From NCBI GenBank assembly GCA_019739295.1, contig JAHHDV010000013.1, positions 1-58,674 of the forward strand: DNA of 58,674 nt, read 5' to 3'. Origin of the DNA: Taibaiella sp. (GTDB taxonomy: Bacteria > Bacteroidota > Bacteroidia > Chitinophagales > Chitinophagaceae). A program made the translations under genes and the position numbers. The notes below the pieces were generated by a model that saw nothing but the letters and a program-made list of their open reading frames with translations, made no database searches and was not told the origin of the DNA. Each line of letters opens with the position of its first letter. Within the stretch, counting starts at the first letter, position 1. This document shows, piece by piece, positions 36,949-45,253 of the stretch.

Positions 36949-37102
36949 ATATGCTTTTATATTAATTTTGAGACCAATGACGAATTTCGGAAGAGACATG
37001 AATTATTCGGTTTTTTATGGACATATAAAAAATATCGGAACATGCTGATCCGGATATTTGCATAGTTTCATTATTTTGATCCGAAAATTAATTGCTATTC
37101 TT

Positions 37103-37450
37103 ATGGACTTAGAGGATATCCGCCGGTACTGCCTGTCAAAAGCAGCTGCAACGGAGGAAATAAAATTTGAACATTTACTTTGTTTTTGTGTGCTGGGTAA
37201 AATATTCTTTGCTATCAGCCTGGATGAACAGCCATTGAGCGGCACCGGGAAAGTAGGTCAAGAAGCATTTGAGTTATGGATGGACAGGCCGGATTTCATG
37301 CAGGCTCCCTATTTTGCCAAAAGACAGTGGGTGACCTGTACCAACCTGAATAGGCTTGCTGAGAGAGAGGGAAAGGAATTCATTGACCTGTCCTATCAGC
37401 TGGTCACCTCCCGGTTTCCCAAGAAAACCAGACAGGAATATAACTGGTAA
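37103..37450 (+). CDS. MmcQ/YjbR family DNA-binding-like protein
   Basis: 115 residues from ATG 37103 (MDLEDIRRYCLSKAAATEEI). The CyaY-like fold family is recognised from LLCFCVLGKIFFAISLDEQP, then KVGQEAFELWMDRPDFMQAP and the Y-F-A-K-R-Q-W-V signature (YFAKRQWVTCTNLNRL), and DLSYQLVTSRFPKKTRQEY at the end. Members are labelled DNA-binding from structural hints; the true role is unclear. An upstream in-frame ATG (37058) falls in a non-conserved extension. Intact. Confidence 0.88.
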   Translation: MDLEDIRRYCLSKAAATEEIKFEHLLCFCVLGKIFFAISLDEQPLSGTGKVGQEAFELWMDRPDFMQAPYFAKRQWVTCTNLNRLAEREGKEFIDLSYQLVTSRFPKKTRQEYNW

Positions 37451-37613
37451 TGATACATTGCCTTTTTACAGAAGGGATGATTGGATAAGAAATTTTTATT
37501 ATTGCTCAATATAGGGATTCCTGTATGAATGATGCCTATTGATTCAGGAATAGTGTTTTGGGCTATTTGATAATAATTTCCAGTAGAAATGGGTCATTTC
37601 CAAAAACCTTACC

Positions 37614-37621
37614 TACCTTTG
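37614..37621 (+). promoter_or_regulatory. Bacteroidota -7 promoter box (TACCTTTG)
   Basis: TACCTTTG matches TAnnTTTG and lies 37 bases before the acyl-CoA dehydrogenase ATG. No clear -33 TTTG is seen. Confidence 0.4.
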
Positions 37622-37658
37622 ACCATTCATTTAAAATAATATTATATTTTCATCTGTT

Positions 37659-38834
37659 ATGAAAGATCTGTACCAACATCCGGATTACCTGCTGCTGGAT
37701 GAATTATTTACCGAAGAGCAAAAACTGATTCGTGAAAGTGTGCGCTCCTTTGTTAAAAAAGAAATTTCTCCGATCATAGAGGAATATGCGCAGAAAGCAG
37801 CATTTCCTTCCCAGATCATCAAAGGTCTTGGTGAACAGGGGTGTTTCGGCCCTTTTGTTCCCCAGGAATATGGAGGTGCCGGATTGAGCTATACCACATA
37901 TGGTATGATGATGCAGGAATTGGAAAGAGGGGACAGTGGGGTCCGTTCCACTGCTTCAGTTCAGGGTTCCCTGGTGATGTACCCGATTTATACTTATGGC
38001 AGTGAAGAACAGAAGAAAAAATATCTTCCAAAACTGGCGACGGGCGAGTGGATGGGATGCTTCGGGCTTACAGAGCCGGATTTTGGATCTAACCCTGCCG
38101 GCATGCTTTCGAGCTTCAAGGATGCGGGAGATCACGTCATTCTTAACGGAAGCAAGATGTGGATTAGTAATGCCCCGTTTGCGGATATTGCTGTAGTATG
38201 GGCTAAAAATGAAGCAGGAAAGATAAAAGGGCTCATCTTAGAACGTGGAATGGAAGGATTTACCACTCCTGAGACGCACGGTAAGTGGAGCCTGAGGGCC
38301 AGCGCTACCGGGGAACTGGTCTTTGATAATGTAAAGGTTCCCAAGGAGAATATCCTTCCGAATGTAGAAGGACTGAAAGGCCCATTGGGATGCCTGAGTT
38401 CTGCCCGTTTCGGCATCGCCTGGGGAGCGCTGGGATGTGCCATGGACTGCTATGATACCGCACTGCGTTATGCACAGCAAAGGATCCAGTTTGACAAACC
38501 GATTGCAGCTTTCCAGCTCACACAGAAGAAACTGGCGGAGATGATCACGGAGATCACAAAGGGCCAGCTGCTGGTATGGAGAGTGGGGCAATTAAGAGAT
38601 GAGGGCAGGGCAACTCCTGCGCAGATCTCTATGGCGAAGCGGAATAGCTGCGAAATTGCATTGAAAATAGCCAGGGAGGCGAGACAGATCTTGGGAGGTA
38701 TGGGGATCACGGGAGAATACAGCATCATGAGACATATGATGAACCTGGAGTCTGTAGTTACTTATGAAGGTACACATGACATCCACCTGCTGATTACAGG
38801 GATGGATATAACCGGAATCAATGCATTTAAATAG
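37659..38834 (+). CDS. Acyl-CoA dehydrogenase, glutaryl-CoA dehydrogenase-like
   Basis: 391-residue FAD flavoprotein oxidising an acyl-CoA to the enoyl-CoA. The sequence is closest in feel to glutaryl-CoA dehydrogenases: ERGDSGVRSTASVQGSLVMY, GCFGLTEPDFGSNPAGM (FAD/substrate loop), SLRASATGELVFDNVKVPKE and RQILGGMGITGEYSIMRHMM. The catalytic base is the Glu in VVTYEGTHDIHLL. In lysine degradation the enzyme makes crotonyl-CoA, but the substrate cannot be proved from sequence. Single gene with its own promoter box and a terminator. Intact. Confidence 0.9.
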   Translation: MKDLYQHPDYLLLDELFTEEQKLIRESVRSFVKKEISPIIEEYAQKAAFPSQIIKGLGEQGCFGPFVPQEYGGAGLSYTTYGMMMQELERGDSGVRSTASVQGSLVMYPIYTYGSEEQKKKYLPKLATGEWMGCFGLTEPDFGSNPAGMLSSFKDAGDHVILNGSKMWISNAPFADIAVVWAKNEAGKIKGLILERGMEGFTTPETHGKWSLRASATGELVFDNVKVPKENILPNVEGLKGPLGCLSSARFGIAWGALGCAMDCYDTALRYAQQRIQFDKPIAAFQLTQKKLAEMITEITKGQLLVWRVGQLRDEGRATPAQISMAKRNSCEIALKIAREARQILGGMGITGEYSIMRHMMNLESVVTYEGTHDIHLLITGMDITGINAFK

Positions 38835-38853
38835 ATAATATAAACAAAATGTT

Positions 38854-38888
38854 ATCCTGGGTTTTGAAATAAAACTCAGGATTTTTTG
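38854..38888 (+). terminator. Intrinsic terminator after the acyl-CoA dehydrogenase
   Basis: ATCCTGGGTTTT pairs with AAAACTCAGGAT (one G-T) around GAAAT, then TTTTT. It ends just before the kup start codon. Confidence 0.75.
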
Positions 38889-38890
38889 AC

Positions 38891-40839
38891 ATGGGATATA
38901 TCAATACCAAAAAAGCTACGTTAGCCGGTATATTAATCGCAATTGGTATCGTATTCGGAGATATAGGAACATCTCCCCTGTATACGATGAATGCCTTGAC
39001 CAGGGGAAAAGTCATTACAGAGCTGCTCATCACAGGTGGCGTATCCTGCATCATCTGGACCCTCATCCTGCAGACTACTATTAAATATGTTATTCTTACC
39101 CTGAGAGCGGATAACAATGGCGAAGGAGGCATTTTCTCTCTTTATGCATTGGTCAGGAGAAGGAAGAAATGGCTGGTGTTTTTTGCCATGTTTGGCGGTG
39201 CCATGCTGCTGTCGGACGGACTGATTACTCCCCCGATTACCGTGACTTCTGCTATGGAAGGATTGGGGCAGGACCAGAACCTGACGATATTGTTCACATT
39301 GATCATTATCTCTGGTATTTTCTTTCTTCAGCAATTCGGCACCAAGCAGATTGGCAGGCTTTTCGGCCCGGTCATGATTTTATGGTTCGGAACATTACTG
39401 TTTATCGGATTGTTTCACCTGCACGAGTATTACAGTATCCTCAAAGCTTTTAATCCGTTGTATGCGATCCGGTTTCTGACCCATTACCCGGATGCTTTCT
39501 GGCTGTTAAGTGCGATCTTCTTATGTACTACAGGAGCCGAAGCATTGTATTCCGATCTCGGGCATTGCGGGCGAGCCAATATCAGGGCTGCCTGGACATT
39601 TGTCAAGATCGCCTTGGTGGGCAACTATATCGGGCAGGGCGCTTTTCTTCTGAACCATTTCAGAGGGCAGCAATTGCCGGAAGACTTTAATATCTTCTTC
39701 CGGTTATTCCCCGAGGATTTCAGGATTTTTGGCATCGTACTGGCTACCCTGGCGGCGGTCATTGCAAGCCAGGCACTGATATCCGGGACCTTTACCCTGG
39801 TCTCCGAAGGTATAAAGCTGAACTTGTTGCCGAAAACTCAAAATCAATTACCCATCTGAAGAGCGGGGGCCAATTGTTCATACCGAAGGTCAACTTATTT
39901 CTTTGGATTGGCTGCTGCCTGGTCGTTTTATACTTCAAGAAGTCATCTTCGATGGAAGGTGCTTATGGGCTTGCGATTACATTGACCGTATTGATCACTA
40001 CATTCTTACTGGGCGCTTATATGCACCTGAAGCGCATCCGGATGGCCTGGATCATATTGTTTATGCTCGTGTACCTGACCATTGAGGGATCATTCCTGAT
40101 AGCCAATCTGAGCAAGTTTTCACATGGAGGGTATGTGTCGCTGCTGATTGGGGGGATTATATTCATAGTGATGTTCACATGGTACAAAGCGAGGAAGATA
40201 AAAAACAGGTATGTGGAATTTGTCAAGCTGGAAGATCATCTGGATATCATCCTGGACATCAATAAGGACGGATCCATACCCAAATACGCCACACATCTGG
40301 TATACCTGACAAGTGCGGATTCCAAAAAAGACATCGAACATAAAGTCATTTTCTCCATACAAAATAATATACCCAAAAGGGCGGATGTATATTGGATCGT
40401 ACACGTAGATACGCTGGACATCCCGTATCTCAGGGAATACGAGATCACCACCATTATCCCGGATAAGGTAATCCGCATAGATTTCAGGTTAGGATTCAGG
40501 GAGAACCCGAGGGTCCAGGCAATGTTCAAGCAGGTGCTGTCTGAAATGCAGGTTACCCGTGAAGCGGATGTATATTCAAGATATCCTTCTCTGAAAAGCA
40601 AAGGAATGATCGGGGATTTTGAATTTATTGTCGTTGAGAAATTTCTCTCCCATGATCATAAATTAGGATTTATGGACCAATTGATCATGAAAGGGTATTT
40701 TATACTGAAGCAGGTATCTTTGTCTGAGGATAAGGCATTTGGTCTGAACATCAATAATGTCGTGGTGGAGAAAGTCCCTATTTCGACTTCTCCTGTACCC
40801 CTTAAGTTACACAGAAGAAAGAAAACCAAAAACCAGTAA
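38891..40839 (+). pseudogene. kup: Kup-type potassium uptake transporter, two single-base insertions
   Basis: Inner-membrane K+/H+ symporter of about 648 residues. The N-terminal half opens with GILIAIGIVFGDIGTSPLYT (Kup signature G-D-I-G-T-S-P-L-Y), followed by ADNNGEGGIFSLYAL, LLSDGLITPPITVTSAMEG and CTTGAEALYSDLGHCGRANI. It ends after NLLPK. Removing one A from 39833-39836 and one G from 39865-39869 links it to LFIPKVNLFLWIGCCLVVLY and EGAYGLAITLTVLITTFLLG, then the cytosolic C-terminal domain. Its last base overlaps the ATG of ribF, so both are one unit. Probably intact. Confidence 0.93.
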
Positions 40840-41762
40840 TGTCCATATATCATTTTCAGGAAGGATTACCCCCATTCCGTAAAGCAGTAGTTACGATCGG
40901 ATCATTTGACGGGGTACATCTGGGTCATAAGAAAATATTAGAAACGATAGTTGCCAAAGCCCGCGAGATCGGCGGGGAAAGCATTGTAGTGACCTTCGAT
41001 CCCCATCCGCGCAAGGTCATACGCCCCGATCTGCCCATTCATATGATCACTTCGAATAAGGAAAAATATGAACAGATCATTGCGGCAGGAGTGGACCATA
41101 TCATTGAAGTGCCCTTTACCCGGCAGTTTTCTTTATTATCTGCAGAAGAATATGTCCATGATTTTCTTTTGGAAAAAATAAATCCACATGCGGTCATCAT
41201 CGGCTACGATCATCATTTCGGGCATGACCGGGAAGGGGATATCCGCTTATTAAAAAGCATGGCAGGGAGCCGGGTAGAAATTATAGAGATCCCGGAGCAG
41301 CTGATTGATGATGCTAATGTAAGCTCCACCAAGATCAGGAAGGCAGTAGAGCAGGGAGATGTGGCACTGGCCGAATCGATGCTTGGACGGCCTTACCGGT
41401 TCAGCGGGCTGGTCATTCATGGTAAGAAGCTGGGCAGGAAGATAGGGTTTCCTACGGCTAACCTGAAACCTGATTTTGATGACCAGCTGCTACTGCCATC
41501 CGGTATCTATGCAGTATATGTCCGCTACCTGGATCATACCTATCTGGGTGCTATGAGCATTGGAAAGAACCCTACCGTTACCAATGAAGAAAAACTCCAT
41601 TACGAAGTGTATATTTTAGATTTTGATGAGGATATATACGGCCAGGAGCTCACCATCCTGTTCAAGGATAAGATCAGGGAGGAAAAAAAGTTCCATCATC
41701 TCGATGACCTGATTGTGCAGATCAGGAATGATGTAAGCGCAGTGAGAAATCTGTTGGCTTAG
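40839..41762 (+). CDS. ribF: Bifunctional riboflavin kinase / FAD synthetase
   Basis: 307-residue cytosolic enzyme that makes FMN and FAD from riboflavin. The N-terminal FAD-synthetase domain has VVTIGSFDGVHLGHKKIL and VVTFDPHPRKV; GYDHHFGHDREGDI and ANVSSTKIRKAVEQGDV complete the nucleotidyl-transferase site. The C-terminal kinase domain has GLVIHGKKLGRKIGFPTANL and AMSIGKNPTVTNEEKLHYEV. The start overlaps the kup stop (TAATG). The 3' end (81 bases) is repeated with about 89% identity at 43592, beyond the hipBA genes. Confidence 0.96.
   Translation: MSIYHFQEGLPPFRKAVVTIGSFDGVHLGHKKILETIVAKAREIGGESIVVTFDPHPRKVIRPDLPIHMITSNKEKYEQIIAAGVDHIIEVPFTRQFSLLSAEEYVHDFLLEKINPHAVIIGYDHHFGHDREGDIRLLKSMAGSRVEIIEIPEQLIDDANVSSTKIRKAVEQGDVALAESMLGRPYRFSGLVIHGKKLGRKIGFPTANLKPDFDDQLLLPSGIYAVYVRYLDHTYLGAMSIGKNPTVTNEEKLHYEVYILDFDEDIYGQELTILFKDKIREEKKFHHLDDLIVQIRNDVSAVRNLLA
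41653..41733 (+). repeat. Direct repeat, copy 1 (inside ribF)
   Basis: 81 bases within the last codons of ribF, encoding LFKDKIREEKKFHHLDDLIV. The same stretch, with 9 differences in 81, recurs at 43592-43672. The interval holds hipA, hipB and their operators. Confidence 0.8.
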
Positions 41763-41803
41763 GTTCTGTATAGGGGAAACGCTTTTCAGGCACCCTCTTT
41801 GCT

Positions 41804-43090
41804 TCATATCGACCGGATCAGTGTAGCTTCTATAGCCTTTGCCAGCCCTTCATCTACATTACAAGACTCCGCATAGTTCATCCATTTTGTCACCGTATCC
41901 AGTACCTCATTAATGATACTTCCCGGATTCCGGATTGAATTCTGCTTGGCGATGGTCAGCAGATCATTTTTTTCAAAATCCTTTCTCTTGCCGTTGATGC
42001 TCAGGTTGTGCTGGCTTACCCAATCGCTATCCGGACGGTAGGCATGGCATATATCATAGGCCGGAGCCAGTCTCCATTTCCCGGCCGTGTCCATCAGGAA
42101 TGCAAAATTCTTAGTATGATCATCACAGTTACGGGCTAATATATTGAATACCATCCTACGGTACATTTGTTCTGCTGCAGCATAGCTGAGTTTTAACTGA
42201 CGCATAGTTTGAAAAAGTTGTTCATAGCTGTAGCTTAGAATCTGGTTGAAGTCATAGTGCTGTATAGCACAGAAAGTCTGCATATGTAACTTTTCATTGC
42301 CATTGCAACGGTCAAAGCGTTTGGTCATAAAGTGAGCCCGCCCTTCTTCTTCAATCAAACGGCTTTCAGTCATTTCGATCCCCGCATCAATAGCCATTTT
42401 ATAATAGGCCATTTCGACACGTCCATAACCATAGGTTGCACCGAATTGCGAATCATTTACACCATCGAATTTTATAAGCCAATGTTCATAGCCTGGTTCC
42501 TGGAGTGTTTGTCCCGACCGGATCATACCTGTTGCCTCATCATAAGCAATAATAGCCTTTGGCCTGGCTCCGCCTGCGGAAGTGCCCATTTTTAAGACAT
42601 CCAGCAGTACATCCTGCATGTCGTGATCGGTATGTGTTTCAAACTGTTGTCTGTTTTCTAATAGTTGTGTAGTGGTTTCTATCAGGCTTGAAAGCTCCAG
42701 TGATTGAGTGTTGCTCTTTGTCGTTAGTGTGGAGGGCTCAAATTCAAGGGCACCCATACCTCTATTGCCAATGAAGCATAACAGTTCGACAGGATTCAGT
42801 GAATTTTCGGGACGCCCATTACGGGCGAGCCATATATTGATCAGCTCATTTCCATATTTGTCCGGCAGAGAGTCGGCTAATAGGCCAGGCAACCCTTTGA
42901 AGGTGCTGGTTCCGCTCAATTCCGGAAAAGCATACACCCGGCTGCTTAATGGCATCTTTATAGGTGCTACATGGAGCTGACCTTCACGAAACTTCTTATC
43001 ATATTCAAAAAAGCCGAGTTCCCGTTTTTCGTCCCAGGCTACGGCACCAATCCTTTTGCCCCATAGCTTTACAAACGCTGTCTTTACCAT
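41804..43090 (-). CDS. hipA: HipA-type toxin kinase
   Basis: 428-residue Ser/Thr kinase of type II toxin-antitoxin HipBA systems. In E. coli HipA phosphorylates glutamyl-tRNA synthetase and causes persistence. The N-terminal DUF couple_hipA domain has LPGLLADSLPDKYGNELINI. The P-loop-like autophosphorylation motif is GTSAGGARPKAIIAYDE. The kinase core has WLIKFDGVND (ATP Lys) and VFNILARNCDDHTKNFAFLM (catalytic Asp and Asn), then WRLAPAYDICHAYR (metal Asp). The start overlaps the end of hipB by 7 bases. Convergent with ribF. Confidence 0.93.
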   Translation of the reverse strand: MVKTAFVKLWGKRIGAVAWDEKRELGFFEYDKKFREGQLHVAPIKMPLSSRVYAFPELSGTSTFKGLPGLLADSLPDKYGNELINIWLARNGRPENSLNPVELLCFIGNRGMGALEFEPSTLTTKSNTQSLELSSLIETTTQLLENRQQFETHTDHDMQDVLLDVLKMGTSAGGARPKAIIAYDEATGMIRSGQTLQEPGYEHWLIKFDGVNDSQFGATYGYGRVEMAYYKMAIDAGIEMTESRLIEEEGRAHFMTKRFDRCNGNEKLHMQTFCAIQHYDFNQILSYSYEQLFQTMRQLKLSYAAAEQMYRRMVFNILARNCDDHTKNFAFLMDTAGKWRLAPAYDICHAYRPDSDWVSQHNLSINGKRKDFEKNDLLTIAKQNSIRNPGSIINEVLDTVTKWMNYAESCNVDEGLAKAIEATLIRSI

Positions 43091-43430
43091 TCTTCGTTAT
43101 CTCTATCGTTTGACCTATTATTACGTGAAGCCCTTTTACGTTTTCTTTCATCTTCTTTGGCTAACTGTAACGGGCTTATCAATTCCGTAACCTTAAATTG
43201 TCCCAAGCACATACAGGGCATCCAGCACTCTCAGCACCTTCAAGAGATTGATAAGAGCCGTGTTCTCGCCACGCTCCATCAGGCTTAATGTAGAGCGACT
43301 TATGGCTGCCTGTGCTGCTACCTCTTCCTGGGTAAGATTTCCTGTCTATGCGTTTGGCCTTTATAAATTCACCTATTTCCCTGAGAATAGCTGCATCACT
43401 TAAAGATAAAATGTATGACAAATCATTCAT
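43084..43430 (-). pseudogene. hipB: HipB-type HTH antitoxin, two single-base insertions
   Basis: Xre-family DNA-binding antitoxin that neutralises HipA and represses the operon. The frame starts MNDLSYILSLSDAAILREIG and EFIKAKRIDR. Removing one base at 43338-43340 gives NLTQEEVAAQAAISRSTLSL with the HTH, then ENTALINLLKVLRVLDALYV. Removing one at 43202-43204 continues GQFKVTELISPLQLAKEDER and a basic tail RKRKRASRNNRS. About 115 residues. Two identical palindromes lie 78-136 bases upstream. Probably intact in the organism, since loss would free the toxin. Confidence 0.88.
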
Positions 43431-43507
43431 TATTTGATTATTTTCATATTAATGAGTAAAAATTACATACAAAATATAAGAAAAAAATTTTAAAAAAAAT
43501 AAATATT

Positions 43508-43525
43508 TGAATGATATATCATTCA
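43508..43525. promoter_or_regulatory. Candidate HipB operator, palindrome 1
   Basis: Perfect 18-base palindrome TGAATGATATATCATTCA upstream of hipB. An identical copy lies at 43549, centres 41 bases apart, about four helical turns, which would suit two HipB dimers on one face. Confidence 0.75.
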
Positions 43526-43548
43526 TTAATGCCAATTATATTTAACAA

Positions 43549-43566
43549 TGAATGATATATCATTCA
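43549..43566. promoter_or_regulatory. Candidate HipB operator, palindrome 2
   Basis: Second, identical TGAATGATATATCATTCA. The flanks mirror those of the first copy (TTTGAATG and CATTCAAA on the outer sides), so the pair forms a larger near-symmetric block. Confidence 0.75.
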
Positions 43567-43591
43567 AAATAAAAATAAAACTGCGGATGTG

Positions 43592-43672
43592 CCATCCTGC
43601 TCAAGGATAAAATCGGGGATGAAAAAAAGTTCCCTCATCCCGATGACCTGATTGTACAGATCAGGGAGGATG
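43592..43672 (+). repeat. Direct repeat, copy 2 (orphan ribF 3' end)
   Basis: Repeats the last codons of ribF (LLKDKIGDEKKF, then DDLIVQIRED) with about 89% base identity, but no gene leads into it. Best read as the displaced old end of ribF, or as a duplicated target left by entry of the hipBA islet. Confidence 0.75.
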
Positions 43673-43674
43673 GA

Positions 43675-44226
43675 CTAAGGTCTATCCGGATTCAAACTCA
43701 ATAGAGATACGAGCTTTTGATAAGCATCGTTTTTGCTAAAATTATCTGTATTATAAGTTGTACCCGAAATGTCAGCATGACCACAGCTAAAGCAGATTTT
43801 TGCAGTTCCTGTTATTTGGTCTCCTTTTTTGAAAACCAGGATATCCCTGTAAATGGCTGCACATGCCGTGGTTTCATACTCCTCTGTTTTCTTGATAACA
43901 AAATATCAAATTCAGTTTCATTACCTGGCTTTTATCCAGTTCTGTTTTCTGAAAACCAATTTTATATAATTCACTGATTACTTGGCTGTCTAAAATCAGT
44001 TTTATGAGAAAAAGGATCTAAAATAATACTTATCCTAATACTATCAAGATGGTTCTTATTATTTCTTTCTTTAAAATCAACATACTGATCCATGTCAAAT
44101 TCAGTATGATAATGAGAGACTTCTTCGAATTCAAAATAAGGAATACAGGTTTGTTTGAAGTACCTGACAAGCTTGTATTAGGAATAGTAAAGAAAAGAAT
44201 AAAAATAAAATGAATATTTTTCTCAT
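43675..44226 (-). pseudogene. Small secreted protein of unknown function, frameshifted
   Basis: ATG 44226 gives a signal peptide, MRKIFILFLFFTIPNTSLSG. After frame changes the body reads CIPYFEFEEVSHYHTEFDMD, NHLDSIRISIILDPFSHKTD, EEYETTACAAIYRDILVFKK and GDQITGTAKICFSCGHADIS, ending LVSLLSLNPDRP. Codon pattern and co-linear pieces show a real gene of about 180 residues broken two or three times. I do not recognise the family; the C-F-S-C-G-H pair may bind metal. Its stop codon lies 2 bases beyond the ribF-like repeat, so it borders the islet. Confidence 0.5.
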
Positions 44227-44375
44227 CAACTTAACGATTGGTTTTGAATAACCGTTTGCAATACTAAATCAAGATTACCTACAAAGTTAGAGGTTACAAG
44301 ATAGTTGTAAATCTTCAATGATTTTCTTTCGTGCTTCCCGCAATTGAGAATGATCAGGTCAGCCCCCTTTTTATT

Positions 44376-45176
44376 TCACGAACGGGCTGCCCGGATCATA
44401 CTCCGCAGTTCCCTGATTTCCTGCAGGACCACATCCATACCCGATGATAGCGGTATCTCCCGGCTGGTGAATGCATGAAAGCTCCAGATCTCCAGTATAT
44501 CGGCAGCATGGACTGTGTAAGGCTCATATACCGGGTTCAGGGATTCCAGAAGAAAAGTATGGTCCCGCTGCGCCGTTACCATTTTGAAAACGAAATCCTG
44601 CTGTCCGTTCAGGATAAGGATACAGGGGGTGCCCGCTTTGATGGCGGTCCAGTCTTCTTCGTACCGGGCAGTAATATCGCTGCCTTCCGGGATGGGGAGC
44701 ATAGAGTCACCTTTGGTAGCGAAGATGCGGTAGGTACCATGCTTCGGCAGGTTCGGTACGGAATATTTCTCCAGTGCGGCGATAAAATCCACATCGTTGA
44801 ACCCGGCTATATAGCCGGCTTTGGCTTTTATGGGAACATATTCCACCTGTTCTTTGTGGTCGTGGTCAATGCTGATGGCCAGGATGCGCAGGTTACCACC
44901 TTTGGTATATACGTCATTGCCCGCTTCGAGATCACGGATCCTGAGCTCACCCAGCTGGGAGAGGTCTACCTTTACCAAAGTGTCCAGGCTCATCCTGAAA
45001 AAGTTCGAAAAGTTTAACAAATCCTCAATGGCGGGAGACCTGGTTTGCCCTGTTTCTATGCAATTCAGCTTGGAACGGGTGATAGAGAGCTGCGTAGCCA
45101 GGCTTTCCTGGGTGAGGTGCTGTCGGCGACGTAAAAACTTAATATTATTTCCTAAAAAATTATTTGTCGGTTTCAT
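44376..45176 (-). CDS. XRE-S24 self-cleaving repressor of the mutagenesis cassette
   Basis: 266-residue LexA/CI-like repressor. The N-terminal Xre HTH is NNIKFLRRRQHLTQESLATQ and LSITRSKLNCIETGQTRSPA. The C-terminal S24 peptidase has a candidate cleavage bond Ala120-Gly121 (KAKAGYIAG), nucleophile Ser158 (TKGDSMLP) and general base Lys198 (DFVFKMV). The Ser-Lys spacing (40) is close to that of LexA. It is divergent from the Y-family polymerase, with 77 bases between and a 9-base inverted repeat in the middle. So damage-induced autocleavage should derepress the polymerase genes. The frame is whole. Confidence 0.9.
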   Translation of the reverse strand: MKPTNNFLGNNIKFLRRRQHLTQESLATQLSITRSKLNCIETGQTRSPAIEDLLNFSNFFRMSLDTLVKVDLSQLGELRIRDLEAGNDVYTKGGNLRILAISIDHDHKEQVEYVPIKAKAGYIAGFNDVDFIAALEKYSVPNLPKHGTYRIFATKGDSMLPIPEGSDITARYEEDWTAIKAGTPCILILNGQQDFVFKMVTAQRDHTFLLESLNPVYEPYTVHAADILEIWSFHAFTSREIPLSSGMDVVLQEIRELRSMIRAARS

Positions 45177-45203
45177 TTTAAAATGTTTAAATTGTAGTCT
45201 TTG

Positions 45204-45226
45204 TTTTGACTATTATTTAGTCAAAA
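45204..45226. promoter_or_regulatory. Candidate operator of the XRE-S24 repressor
   Basis: Perfect inverted repeat TTTTGACTA-N5-TAGTCAAAA in the middle of the 77-base divergent region. On the minus strand a TATTTTTG -7 box (45222-45229) overlaps the right arm, so binding would block the repressor's own promoter; the polymerase promoter must also lie close by. Confidence 0.7.
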
Positions 45227-45253
45227 ATAATAAATAATCTTTAAATAAAAGTA

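Noticed and set aside
43508..43566. CRISPR-like or phage-att reading of the paired palindromes
   Set aside because: Only two copies, each a perfect palindrome in the hipB control region; an operator pair is simpler. No CRISPR array seen anywhere.
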